From an uncultured Clostridia bacterium (lineage in GTDB: Bacteria; Bacillota; Clostridia; UBA1381): a DNA stretch of 64,000 nucleotides. The notes under the pieces are model-generated. The model was not told where the DNA came from. It was given only the letters and a program-made list of their open reading frames with translations, and did no database searches. The stretch is from contig CALXZP010000042.1 of the NCBI GenBank assembly GCA_944393255.1, forward strand, positions 51,351-115,350, in the 5' to 3' direction. Of this stretch, positions 44,801 through 52,529 are shown one piece after another; the first letter of the stretch is position 1; each line of letters starts with the position of its first letter. The position numbers and the translations under genes were made by a program.

Positions 44801-45873
44801 ACCCTGAACCGGATCCGACAGAGAAACCCGGTCCTACCGACGATCCGAACGAAACAACACCGGTATATCTTGAGGATTTTGAAGCAGGCAGGACCCTTGG
44901 AGATATACAGGATAAGACACGAGGCTGGAGTTACGGAGGCAATGACAGCGAATGGATCGATCTCTGGATAGGAGACTGCGGTTCAGGGAGCAAGTCTCTC
45001 AGATATACAAACGGGGATAAGTGGTTCGGGGCTACATGGCTTGAGCTTGATCTCCGCGATAATGCAGCGGTGAAATATGCCGAGGCCGGTCATCCCGGAT
45101 ATGAAGAGATAATTGACAGGTATCTGTCAGATAACTGCAGTTTGTCTTTCAGAATCAAGTTTGAGGTGCAGGGCAGCGATCCGAGCTATACGCATGAGCA
45201 GTATATACGCATAAAGGGTATAAACGGTGAAAGTCTTGCAGAGCTGCATCTAAGAGGAGAAAGGCTTTATCTTGAGCCTGCCGGCACTGCTGATGCTCCG
45301 GAGGGAGCGTACGAAATAAAGAGGGTCAATATTTCAACAGGCAACAATGAGTGGCACAGCTTTAAAATTGATCTTGACTATGACAGCAATACGTACAGAC
45401 TTTCCGTTGACGGCGCTGTATTTGAAATTCCCGGATCGGGCGCCGATATTACCGCATGTGAGAGCGGAAATGACATGCCCGTTCTGAATTCCATAGAATT
45501 CGGTCACAGTGATTCGGGCTGGTGGCAGTGTATGTATATTGATGATATAGAGATAACGCCGCTGCCGCATAAGGAAAAGGCCGAATGGCAGATAAACGAT
45601 ATCATATTCAGCGAAGCCGACGGGAGCTACAGGATCAGATGTACAAAAGGCAGCGGGGATCTTAATGATGTAAAGCTGATAGCCGCGCTGTACAGCGGAG
45701 ACGTGCTGATAGGAGTGCATATTTATAGTGCCGATGATTTCGACGGATCCGAATTTGAGGCGGAAAGCGCCATGGGATTGCCGCCGGGCGGCGGAAAGGT
45801 CACGCTCAAGGCATTTCTTTGGGCGGACGGGATGTGTCCCGCAGCCCGCTCAAAAACAGCGGATGGAAAATAA
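41878..45873 (+). CDS. Secreted clan-D glycosidase with C-terminal GWW module and Ig tail
   Basis: A 1331-residue secreted paralogue of the enzyme at 33183. Signal peptide ending near SYA-ADS; two CBM35-like domains (about 27-285, first YEAESAYTGGW); catalytic part (about 290-960) with probable nucleophile Asp717 (FLKADFLNF) and acid/base Asp779 (RRISCDIA); a Pro/Thr linker; one GWW-type module (about 985-1230, ending GWWQCMYIDDI); and a ~95-residue Ig-like tail. The module plus tail matches the C-terminus of the protein at 10602, showing module exchange within the locus. ATG 41878 with AAGGAG 5-6 nt upstream is preferred over the in-frame ATG at 41791. It lies downstream of GH36 behind a terminator-like hairpin. 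Confidence 0.82.
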   Translation: MKKLIIAAAVAAVICSAGAYSSYAADSCTYEAESAYTGGWAVRLDDPSASAGAVVTHVGGTNTDVGTVVYNVWAETSGDYKCEFYYRSREDSSFYIRVNYPAWDSANDEKVTTSANSSIVSVEKTLYLNKGFNTVKVYSLEGIDKNASKDRRLDMDKLVVYTKGYTMSGITENTESGQGTERRAYMAEDQSVSANAVFNVSVPDDGTYDLNVWYNAAEMRAMQINVDGEKCDTLICPITAEDYNIETVSKKMYLTAGSHQISFINETCGIAPEIDKIQLVPSSADAKSGAKAAQSGVKSFANGIAAIEYDLETGRADYIIGGVKRLKGFEAAVKIENCISVDPQIKINSVVKSSDYTYRSVSETVLSDGFGKGVRYDVTSSGSGLPDMVQSFCLYEDIPYVLVQVSVSDGNGVSTNFMAPIAVCGAEVADIGAHNDVRALCVPYSNDNYSTYDPQRLGGSHTSYWYTCLVDAQSRNALVAGSIDHDTWKTGTSVYGTEDNGRVEFFGVFAGIWSREQTYDFLPHGSVDGTTVTSPKMFLGYFDDWRDGLEAYGEANNNNVPRLKWGGGALFGYSSWNAYQSSVSLDTMKTASDVISGLNSFCDENGTQWINIDSYWDNLSDSQLREYIDHCKAKGQKAGVYSARYICWDNDLWNWGRRGYAITDKYGNAVAPAKPDGSNITITDCFGIDPTSSFAKQEMSEYMNKWKEQGFEFLKADFLNFNAVEGVYSDPNIKTGLQAYNAGCAEIMKHVDTDKFFINYSIAPLFPYQYAHSRRISCDIATESNNMKEAEYMLNALNYSWWQAGTVYEFIDPDQLSFDAGILAVLSGDYQNRARAKYTTGVISGTMIVSNKYNNDWLKKATEAACTNEEVNKVARLGKAFRPVEIGEPCGYKNENPPSDIYTLKTAEAFYIAVFNYDPGTVSKTVDLVRAGLEPDVEYTLTDLWTGESVNAENFVSTSLKAYNCRLYKIASEADPEPDPTEKPGPTDDPNETTPVYLEDFEAGRTLGDIQDKTRGWSYGGNDSEWIDLWIGDCGSGSKSLRYTNGDKWFGATWLELDLRDNAAVKYAEAGHPGYEEIIDRYLSDNCSLSFRIKFEVQGSDPSYTHEQYIRIKGINGESLAELHLRGERLYLEPAGTADAPEGAYEIKRVNISTGNNEWHSFKIDLDYDSNTYRLSVDGAVFEIPGSGADITACESGNDMPVLNSIEFGHSDSGWWQCMYIDDIEITPLPHKEKAEWQINDIIFSEADGSYRIRCTKGSGDLNDVKLIAALYSGDVLIGVHIYSADDFDGSEFEAESAMGLPPGGGKVTLKAFLWADGMCPAARSKTADGK

Positions 45874-45895
45874 AACTTATCTTGACTGAAAAAAT

Positions 45896-45928
45896 GATGC
45901 CGCATGAGATATTGCGGCGTCTTTTTTT
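45896..45928 (+). terminator. Intrinsic terminator after the modular glycosidase
   Basis: GATGCCGC (45896-45903) pairs with GCGGCGTC (45914-45921), with one G-T pair, followed by seven T residues. Confidence 0.85.
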
Positions 45929-45972
45929 GTGCTCTTTTAATATGCAGTACGTTTTTTGAGACGGCAGCAGGG

Positions 45973-46004
45973 AAAGAGAGCGGGAGATCAAAGCCGCTCT
46001 CTTT
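45973..46004 (-). terminator. Terminator-like hairpin after the DUF5107 gene
   Basis: AAAGAGAGCGG (45973-45983) and CCGCTCTCTTT (45994-46004) pair perfectly, flanked by further CAGCAG/CTGCTG pairing. It lies between two converging genes and most likely serves the minus-strand gene ending at 46027. Confidence 0.65.
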
Positions 46005-46026
46005 ACTGCTGTTTATAAAAATGAGA

Positions 46027-49000
46027 TCACTGTATCTCATCTGATATGGACTTCAATCCGCTGTGACATTTGTCGAGAGCCAAGCCCTGCAATGCATAGT
46101 CCTTTGCTTTTGCGCCGTTGTGTTTTCCGAGATATCCAAGAGACAGCATATACAGACAATGCACCTTATTTTTTTTGTTCAGATCCGCTTCGAATATCAG
46201 GAAGTCCGGAAGAGACACGGCAAAATAGTCAATGGTCATTTCGTCATCCATATGCTTATTGCCGTATTCAATAAAGGCATTGAATAATTCATCGGCCTTT
46301 TCGTTTTCACCGAGTTTTTCCAATGCTTTTGCTGCGTAATATGTCATTTCCGGCGGCTGATCGTTGTAATACTGTGCCGAGGCTAATTCAAAGTTTCCGC
46401 GCGCTGCCAGGCGAAACGCTCGTTCAGATCTATCCTTGTCCCCATACAGGCAGCCGAGCATATAATATATATCGTTATCCATATTGCCTATCAATTTGCC
46501 TTCACCGAGATTGTGCGGGTATACAAGCGCTTTTTCCAAGAGTGTTATTGCCGTGTCTTTGTCGGATCGTTTTGCCATATTCATAAGCGCGGTCCTGTAC
46601 TGTGCGGGGATCTTTCCTTCTCCGCCCTCCCACGGGTGGAAATTATGGCTCATAATGCGCTTATATGCGTTTTCATACTCTCCGCTGAGGTTTAAAAGAG
46701 TTATGTATTCCGTATATAAATCATCGCGTTTTTCCAGCAGCTCCGCATGAGCATTCATATTGTCCAGCCGTTCTTTGACAGAAAAGTTTGCCGACTTATA
46801 TAATTGGTCAAGCTCAAAGAATACGCGCGCGTCTGATTCATCCATGGAAAATGCCTTTTCCAGTGCGGCCCGTGCTTTATCGGGATCATGATGCTTATTG
46901 TAATAAGCAAGCGACAGATTTCTGTATACGGTCGGCAGGTTTGTTTTATCCGCACAGCTTTCCCAAAGCGCTGCTGCCTCCTTACAGCGGGAGCGGTCGT
47001 AGAACAGGTTGCCGAGATAGTATTTAGCAAATTCACTTCCGTTATCTATAGCTTTTTCAAGAACAGATATATCGTCAATACGGTTTGGGAAGCAGTATAA
47101 TGGGCTTGACTTTTCCGCTTTTTGAAGCTCCGTCTTATCGTTCGTTACACTGAACAGATAGTAGTGCACCATAGGGTCGCTGCTGTCGGGAGCAAGCTTT
47201 AAAATTTCCTCTGCGTCATCATAAAGTCCTGCATTTATATACGATAATGCGAGCTCGATATAATTGTGATCATCGCCGCGCATTACCTCTGTGAATTTAT
47301 CGAGCCCGCTGCCTGTGAGCTTATACTGCTCCCGGTAGCAGCCGTGGTCAAGCGCGTCAATTGTTTGTGTTTCTTTCGCAAAAGCGATTGCCTCATCCGT
47401 CCGTCCTAAGAGTCTCAGCAGGGCGGTTTTAAGAGTACGCGCTTTCATGTTGTGAGAGTTTCTGATAAGCGAATTTTCAGCAAATCCAAGAGCTGCCGTT
47501 TTATCATCAGAAATACATGCAAGCTGATAAAACGCCTTATCCTGCATGTTTCCGTCCCACACCGCTTTATAGAAAGCATCGAATGCCGCAGAGGTTTTAC
47601 CCTGCATTTTAAGCGCAAGACCTAGATTATAATAGGGTTCGCAGTCGTATGGGTTGGGATTTTTCCATGTAGATGACTTTATCGCTTCCCGGAAATACTT
47701 TTCGCTTTCCGTAAACAGTCCCTTGTTATACAGCCATTTTCCATAGCCGTTATTAAGACGAATATCAGAGCTGTCACGTTTCAGCCCCTCCAGATAGTAC
47801 GGCTCGGGCGAGCGTGTCGCATGGCGGTATTGCTCCAGATGCGTCGCTGCCAAAAACAGCTTCTCGTTTGTATCAAGCTCCTGCGGAGATGGTATCGCTT
47901 CGGCGGGAGATGGAACAGGCTCGGTATTCTCACCGGCAGGCGTGTATGAGAGCAATGCTTTGCCGTCCTTTGATACACAAAGTGTGATATCCCTTTCATC
48001 CGAGTAATTTATATCAATTTCCGCTTCAAAAATATCAACGGGCGAAAGATCGGTTGTTTTAGAGAATATGGTCTCATCTTTTTTGAAAAGTCCCACCTCA
48101 GCACCGTTAATAGTTTCCGGTGAATATACCCTGACCGCTGCTTTTTTCTCAGTCAGCTCAAGACTCATAATTACCCTTGCTGATGCGTTCTTAACTGCTC
48201 CGACCTGCTTATACGGCATAAAATACTGTGTGAACGTCTTTTCCTCATACGGTTTTAAGAAAGTAAAGTCGGGCTGATTGTCGGTAAACATACCTGTCAT
48301 AAGCTCGATATACGGGCCGTTCTCATCGGTCAGGTTTCTGTCCCAAGCCCTTCCGAAGTCTCCGTTGCCCCATGTCCACTGCTTTTTGCCCGGCGACACA
48401 TGATGGTCGGCTACATGAAGAAGACCTGCGTTCATGGAATAGTCGTAGTTCCCGACAAAATCGAAATCTGAGTGATACGCCATATATGAGGTCGGTACGG
48501 GAATGTTTTTATAGCGTGAAATATCCGTGCCGGGTGCATAGTCCACTTTATAATACACGCTTTTGGAAATGGGAAATTCCGATACGCCGCGCTTCCCGTG
48601 ATCCATGACAGCATTTACATCGGGAGGGAATATCGACTGTGTATGGTCGTTTACAGCAACTGCGGGATTTGCCCACCACAAAAACGTTTGAGGTCTGTCT
48701 GTGGGGTTATAGACCTTGCCTGTGATCTCAAGATACGCCTTGTCGGGGTATACCGTAAAGCCGGCCATTCCCTTTGTGTGGAACATCTTTTCCGTTTCTC
48801 CGACCCATACCGTAACGGAGCCGTCCGGATTTTCGCAGACAGTGCAGTCAACGGGATCAAATGTTGACGGTCTGTGATGCTGAGGCCAGTTGAATTCAAT
48901 GCCGCCGCTTATCCACGGTCCTGCCAGACCAACGAGCGCGGGTTTTATGACCTCGTTATAGTAAACCGCGTCATAGCCGTTTGTCTTGTCGTAAAGGCGC

Positions 49001-49242
49001 TGAATCTTACCGCCTATTTCAGGAAGTATCATAACGAGTATATAATCATTCTCAAGATATATAGCGTTGTACTCCTTATCGGTCTTTATATCCGATACCG
49101 CTTCGCATACCGGGTGCGGATAAACTTTGCCGCTTGAGCCTTGATATACACGCTTTTCAAGGAACATCGGATTTTTATCGTATTCCGATATTTCGTATGT
49201 AGGAATTATGACTTTTTCTTGTCTTACAATTACGTTATTCAT
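46027..49242 (-). CDS. DUF5107 domain protein with C-terminal tetratricopeptide repeats
   Basis: A 1071-residue protein without signal peptide. The N-terminal ~400 residues are a DUF5107 domain: a beta-sandwich with the blocks MILPEIGGKIQRLYDK, GGIEFNWPQHHRPS and WTWGNGDFGRAWDRN, which recall the galactose-mutarotase-like fold. The C-terminal ~600 residues are TPR helices (e.g. ALKMQGKTSAAFDAFYKAVW). Start at 49242 with GGAGG upstream; ATG 49287 has no ribosome site. DUF5107-TPR proteins are often beside AraC regulators and glycan genes in Bacillota and Bacteroidota; the biochemical role is unknown to me. It is divergent from an AraC gene, so probably under its control. Confidence 0.8.
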   Translation of the reverse strand: MNNVIVRQEKVIIPTYEISEYDKNPMFLEKRVYQGSSGKVYPHPVCEAVSDIKTDKEYNAIYLENDYILVMILPEIGGKIQRLYDKTNGYDAVYYNEVIKPALVGLAGPWISGGIEFNWPQHHRPSTFDPVDCTVCENPDGSVTVWVGETEKMFHTKGMAGFTVYPDKAYLEITGKVYNPTDRPQTFLWWANPAVAVNDHTQSIFPPDVNAVMDHGKRGVSEFPISKSVYYKVDYAPGTDISRYKNIPVPTSYMAYHSDFDFVGNYDYSMNAGLLHVADHHVSPGKKQWTWGNGDFGRAWDRNLTDENGPYIELMTGMFTDNQPDFTFLKPYEEKTFTQYFMPYKQVGAVKNASARVIMSLELTEKKAAVRVYSPETINGAEVGLFKKDETIFSKTTDLSPVDIFEAEIDINYSDERDITLCVSKDGKALLSYTPAGENTEPVPSPAEAIPSPQELDTNEKLFLAATHLEQYRHATRSPEPYYLEGLKRDSSDIRLNNGYGKWLYNKGLFTESEKYFREAIKSSTWKNPNPYDCEPYYNLGLALKMQGKTSAAFDAFYKAVWDGNMQDKAFYQLACISDDKTAALGFAENSLIRNSHNMKARTLKTALLRLLGRTDEAIAFAKETQTIDALDHGCYREQYKLTGSGLDKFTEVMRGDDHNYIELALSYINAGLYDDAEEILKLAPDSSDPMVHYYLFSVTNDKTELQKAEKSSPLYCFPNRIDDISVLEKAIDNGSEFAKYYLGNLFYDRSRCKEAAALWESCADKTNLPTVYRNLSLAYYNKHHDPDKARAALEKAFSMDESDARVFFELDQLYKSANFSVKERLDNMNAHAELLEKRDDLYTEYITLLNLSGEYENAYKRIMSHNFHPWEGGEGKIPAQYRTALMNMAKRSDKDTAITLLEKALVYPHNLGEGKLIGNMDNDIYYMLGCLYGDKDRSERAFRLAARGNFELASAQYYNDQPPEMTYYAAKALEKLGENEKADELFNAFIEYGNKHMDDEMTIDYFAVSLPDFLIFEADLNKKNKVHCLYMLSLGYLGKHNGAKAKDYALQGLALDKCHSGLKSISDEIQ

Positions 49243-49334
49243 TATCTTGCTCCTCCGAAAATCAATGTTGATATAAGTATACAACATAGATTATAAAAAA
49301 TCATTAAGTATTCTTGCGATAAAATATGAAATTC

Positions 49335-49363
49335 TTGCTTTTCATATTGAAGTGTGATATACT
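49335..49363 (+). promoter_or_regulatory. Promoter of the soluble AraC regulator
   Basis: TTGCTT (49335-49340), 17 bp, TATACT (49358-49363), 20 bp before the start codon. A minus-strand promoter for the DUF5107 gene must lie in the same 140-bp gap, but I could not define it. Confidence 0.6.
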
Positions 49364-49382
49364 TTTATGGGAGGCGATAAAA

Positions 49383-50240
49383 ATGGGCGTTTACAGCGAA
49401 GCAATAGCAGATAATTCAATATGGCTAACCTTAACTCCGAATGAGCATGTAAAGAATCTTCCGTTTTATATTACGGAAATAGGACATTTCTTTGCACAAA
49501 GGGAATATAGGGTGGAAAGGATGTTTCACAACAGTCATTTATTTGTTTTTACGGTGAGGGGATGCGGAGAAATAGTGTCGGACAGTATTTCTTCAGAGCT
49601 GCCTGATAGCTGCGCCTGTATGATAGACTGCAAAAAGCCGCACAAGTATTTCTCTAAATCGGAAAATTGGGAGTTTGTGTGGTTTCATATGGGAGGCTGT
49701 GCGGTAAGTTCAATATTTGAGACCATTTATAACACCGGATCAAAACCTATACAAATAAATAATAAAAAGGAATTTGAACATACGCTCGCTCGTTTGATGG
49801 GCTTGGCTGCGGACAGCTCGCTTATGAGCGCTTTTAAAATCTCATACGATATCCACGGAATATTAAATACTGTTTTTGAGTCATCAATAGCTCCGAGTGA
49901 CAGCAGCTCTTCAATGCCGTACTATGATGATATCAAAGCCGCCGCAGAATATATAAAAAATAATTATGCCAAGCCGATAACTATTGACGACCTGATCGCA
50001 CAGGCGCATATGTCCAAATTTTACTTTGTGAGGATATTTCATAAAATGATGGGTATGCCGCCATACAGCTATATAACCAATTATCGCATAAATCAGGCTA
50101 AGATACTTTTGCACTCGACAAAAAGATCAGTTTCGGAGATCTCAGAGCAGTGCGGGTTTATGGATACGAGCAATTTTATCGCTCATTTTAAAAAGCACAC
50201 AGGGCAAACGCCGCTGCAGTACAGACGTGATTTTTTGTAA
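49383..50240 (+). CDS. AraC-family transcriptional regulator (cupin sensor type)
   Basis: A 285-residue cytosolic regulator. The N-terminal ~150 residues look like the cupin sugar-sensing domain (HNSHLFVFTVRGCGEIV, WEFVWFHMGG). The C-terminal 100 residues carry the two AraC helix-turn-helix motifs (ITIDDLIAQAHMSKFYFVR and SVSEISEQCGFMDTSNF). ATG 49383 with GGGAGG 8 nt upstream is chosen over ATG 49326, which lies before the promoter. Divergent from the DUF5107 gene, the likely target. The inducer is probably a sugar. Confidence 0.88.
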   Translation: MGVYSEAIADNSIWLTLTPNEHVKNLPFYITEIGHFFAQREYRVERMFHNSHLFVFTVRGCGEIVSDSISSELPDSCACMIDCKKPHKYFSKSENWEFVWFHMGGCAVSSIFETIYNTGSKPIQINNKKEFEHTLARLMGLAADSSLMSAFKISYDIHGILNTVFESSIAPSDSSSSMPYYDDIKAAAEYIKNNYAKPITIDDLIAQAHMSKFYFVRIFHKMMGMPPYSYITNYRINQAKILLHSTKRSVSEISEQCGFMDTSNFIAHFKKHTGQTPLQYRRDFL

Positions 50241-50335
50241 TGCAAGCGTGTTATTCTGTAATAATACACGATCAAATATGCGGTTGCCCGCAAAGACCGG
50301 AAAAATAATATTTTATAAAATTTTTCAAAAAACAC

Positions 50336-50387
50336 TTGACAAATCCGTTCGACAAGTGTACAATATAAATATATTCGACAATTGTTA
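50336..50387 (+). promoter_or_regulatory. Promoter and probable BlaI-type operators
   Basis: Consensus TTGACA (50336-50341), 17 bp, TACAAT (50359-50364). Two direct copies of TTCGACAAnTGT (50348-50359 and 50374-50385) overlap or follow the promoter. The first also pairs with the ACACTTG at 50332-50338 as an inverted repeat. The layout fits autorepression by the BlaI-like protein encoded directly downstream. Confidence 0.75.
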
Positions 50388-50407
50388 AATATGGAGGCCT
50401 GGTACAA

Positions 50408-50773
50408 ATGAAGCATATACCTGACAGCGAGCTTGCATTGATGATGATAATATGGGAAGCCGACGGGGCGGTCTCGTCCGAGCATATCATGCAGAGGATA
50501 GACAAGGACTGGACAAAGACCACCGTGCTTAATCTGCTGTCGAGGCTTTGCAGCCGCGGTTTTCTCAAATGCGGGAAGGAGGGAAGATGCAATATATATA
50601 CACCGCTTGTGGATAAGGAGGAATATTTACAGTCGGAAAGCAGAAGCTTCTTAAAAAGGATGTATCACAATTCGCTGACAAAGCTCGTTGCGTCGCTTTA
50701 TGACGGAAAAAGTGTTTCGAAGGAGGATCTTGCGCAGCTCAAGGAGTTTATAGAGGAGGCGGAGAATGACTGA
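50408..50773 (+). CDS. BlaI/MecI/CopY family repressor
   Basis: A 121-residue winged-helix repressor (PDSELALMMIIWEADGA, KTTVLNLLSRLCSRGFL) with a C-terminal dimerisation helix that carries the protease-sensitive region in this family. Its start is preceded by GGAGG. The last 8 nt overlap the M56 peptidase gene, so the two are translationally coupled, the usual BlaI-BlaR1 pairing. Repeated TTCGACAA sites at its own promoter suggest autoregulation. No beta-lactamase gene is close. Confidence 0.92.
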   Translation: MKHIPDSELALMMIIWEADGAVSSEHIMQRIDKDWTKTTVLNLLSRLCSRGFLKCGKEGRCNIYTPLVDKEEYLQSESRSFLKRMYHNSLTKLVASLYDGKSVSKEDLAQLKEFIEEAEND

Positions 50774-51569
50774 TCTGATACTGATTTCACTGAGTGTGTC
50801 GGCAGCGATCGCTGTTATGCTGGCTCTCTCGCCTTTGCTCGGACGGCGGTACGGAGCAAAATGGCGGTATATTGTGTGGCTGGCGCTTGCCGTGCGGCTT
50901 TTGATCCCGTTCAGGTTTGAGCTTCCGTATGTTGCGGTGCGGCTGCCGGCGGCGGAAACGGCGGTGGTACGTCAGACGGCGGAGCCCGGCGTGCAGCCGC
51001 TCGCGCAGACCGAGCCGGAGACCGTGCCTGTGCAGCAGAGGAAAGACGCAGAGCGCGGAGCTTTGACAGAAAGCAGGACGGAGGATTTGCGCCGTATAGA
51101 TACTGATACCGCTATGTTTTCGGTATGGGCGGCGGGCGCGGCGCTATTCTTCGGCGTCCATGCTGTATCATATTTGCTGTTTAAAAAACGTGTTCGTCCG
51201 TTTTGTGTGCGTGAATATGATAGGGTGTACCGCTGCGGACGCATAGCGGGGCCGGTGCTGGTAGGTTTTTTCAAGCCGATGATCCTGCTGCCGGAGGGCG
51301 TGTATACCGACGAGGAAAAGGAGATCATAATAAAGCATGAGACCGCGCATTTCCGGCGCGGCGATATGTGGTATAAGCTTATCCTGCTTATCGCCAATTC
51401 CGTGCATTGGTTCAATCCGCTGGTGTATCTTATGGTTCGTATGGCAAACAGGGATCTCGAATATGCCTGTGACGACGCCGTAGTGCGCGGTATGGGAGCG
51501 GAATACAGAAAGCTGTATTCCATGGTGATACTTAAAACGATGGAGTCCGTAAAAGGGAGAAAGGAATAG
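50766..51569 (+). CDS. M56 family (BlaR1-like) membrane metallopeptidase, short form
   Basis: A 267-residue membrane protein with about four helices and the zinc motif H191-E-T-A-H195 (KHETAHFRRGD). This corresponds to the protease part of BlaR1, which cleaves the BlaI repressor on signal. It lacks the C-terminal penicillin-binding sensor of true BlaR1. The sequence stops at ...ILKTMESVKGRKE, where relatives normally continue into a basic KKRIENIL-type linker and a further membrane helix. The protein starting 7 nt later begins with exactly such a linker, so the two may be halves of one ancestral protein. A sensor for something other than beta-lactams is likely. Confidence 0.85.
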   Translation: MTDLILISLSVSAAIAVMLALSPLLGRRYGAKWRYIVWLALAVRLLIPFRFELPYVAVRLPAAETAVVRQTAEPGVQPLAQTEPETVPVQQRKDAERGALTESRTEDLRRIDTDTAMFSVWAAGAALFFGVHAVSYLLFKKRVRPFCVREYDRVYRCGRIAGPVLVGFFKPMILLPEGVYTDEEKEIIIKHETAHFRRGDMWYKLILLIANSVHWFNPLVYLMVRMANRDLEYACDDAVVRGMGAEYRKLYSMVILKTMESVKGRKE

Positions 51570-51576
51570 GGATACA

Positions 51577-52464
51577 ATGAAAAAATATGTGGATCCGCCG
51601 AGACTTTCAGCGTCTTTTTCAAAGAGCGGAAAGTGCGCGAAAAAACGTTTTGAAAACATTCTTGACACGAGGATAAAAAAGAAGGGATATGCATCTCTTG
51701 CTGCTGCGGTTGCTTGTATCGCGGTGCTCGGCGGCTGCTTCACAGCGGGCGGCGTTTCGGATGAGCCGGTCAATATACTTATCGCCGGAAAGGATGCGTC
51801 CGGTGAACGCAGCGATGTGCTGCTGATGTGTTCGCTTAATGATACGCTGAATATAGAACAGATACCGAGAAATACTTATACATCTGTGAACGGCGGAACA
51901 GTCATAGGCAGACTTGACGACAGCGGCAGTATGCTCGAGGCTGCGGCAGAGATAACCGGAATATATGCAGACAGCTGCATAAGCGTCAGCTTTGACGGGT
52001 TCAGGGCATTGATAGACGCTGTGGGCGGAGTCGATATAACCGTACCTGCTGATATGTATTATGAGGATCCGTATCAGGGGCTGGTCATAGATCTGCCGAC
52101 AGGAGAACAGCATCTTGACGGAGCCGGTGCGGAGATGCTGATGCGGTATCGGAAAGGGATGCCTGATGAGAACGGCGTTATAGACGGATATGCGCGCGGC
52201 GATCTTGACAGGCTTGACGTACAGCGTGAGCTGTATTACGCTGTCGCTGATAAGCTTTTGAGCGAAGGCGTAAGCGCGGAGCTTGCGGCGGCGGTATCTG
52301 AAAATACAGTTTCGGACATGTCTGTGCAGGATATTGCTGGCGTTATCAAAAGAGCGTCAAAGCTGAGCCCCGGAGATATAAAGATCGAAACCATAAAAGG
52401 CTATGTAAGCAGCGGCGGTCTCATGGGGGAGACGTACATACCGGAGCAAGGCGATAACTTATAA
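51577..52464 (+). CDS. LytR-CpsA-Psr (LCP) family protein with M56-type linker
   Basis: A 295-residue protein. Residues 1-36 are basic (PRLSASFSKSGKCAKKRFENIL), a membrane helix follows at about 38-54, then an extracellular LCP domain: RSDVLLMCSLN, EQIPRNTY, VGGVDITVP and the Arg-rich GDLDRLDVQRELYYAV. LCP enzymes attach teichoic acid or polysaccharide to peptidoglycan. The basic N-terminus resembles the stretch after the HEXXH motif of BlaR1-type M56 proteins rather than an ordinary LCP start, hinting at a split M56-LCP fusion. The gene lies in a different frame from the M56 gene, 7 nt downstream, and has its own weak ribosome site (AGGGA). Confidence 0.85.
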   Translation: MKKYVDPPRLSASFSKSGKCAKKRFENILDTRIKKKGYASLAAAVACIAVLGGCFTAGGVSDEPVNILIAGKDASGERSDVLLMCSLNDTLNIEQIPRNTYTSVNGGTVIGRLDDSGSMLEAAAEITGIYADSCISVSFDGFRALIDAVGGVDITVPADMYYEDPYQGLVIDLPTGEQHLDGAGAEMLMRYRKGMPDENGVIDGYARGDLDRLDVQRELYYAVADKLLSEGVSAELAAAVSENTVSDMSVQDIAGVIKRASKLSPGDIKIETIKGYVSSGGLMGETYIPEQGDNL

Positions 52465-52493
52465 AAACCAATATGAGCACAAAATAATCAAAA

Positions 52494-52528
52494 CCGGAGC
52501 TGCCGTTTTGCACAGCTCCGGTTCCGGT
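52494..52528 (+). terminator. Intrinsic terminator after the LCP gene
   Basis: CCGGAGCTG (52494-52502) pairs with CAGCTCCGG (52513-52521), with an alternative outer AAAACCGG/CCGGTTTT pairing. It also abuts the end of the small minus-strand gene and may terminate both strands. Confidence 0.75.
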
Positions 52529-52529
52529 T

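Noticed and set aside
10602..45873. Cellulosome-type system
   Set aside because: No dockerin or cohesin repeats were found in any of the secreted proteins; anchoring is by SLH domains.
50336..52464. Beta-lactam resistance operon
   Set aside because: The BlaI and M56 proteins resemble that system, but there is no penicillin-binding sensor domain and no beta-lactamase or PBP2a gene nearby.
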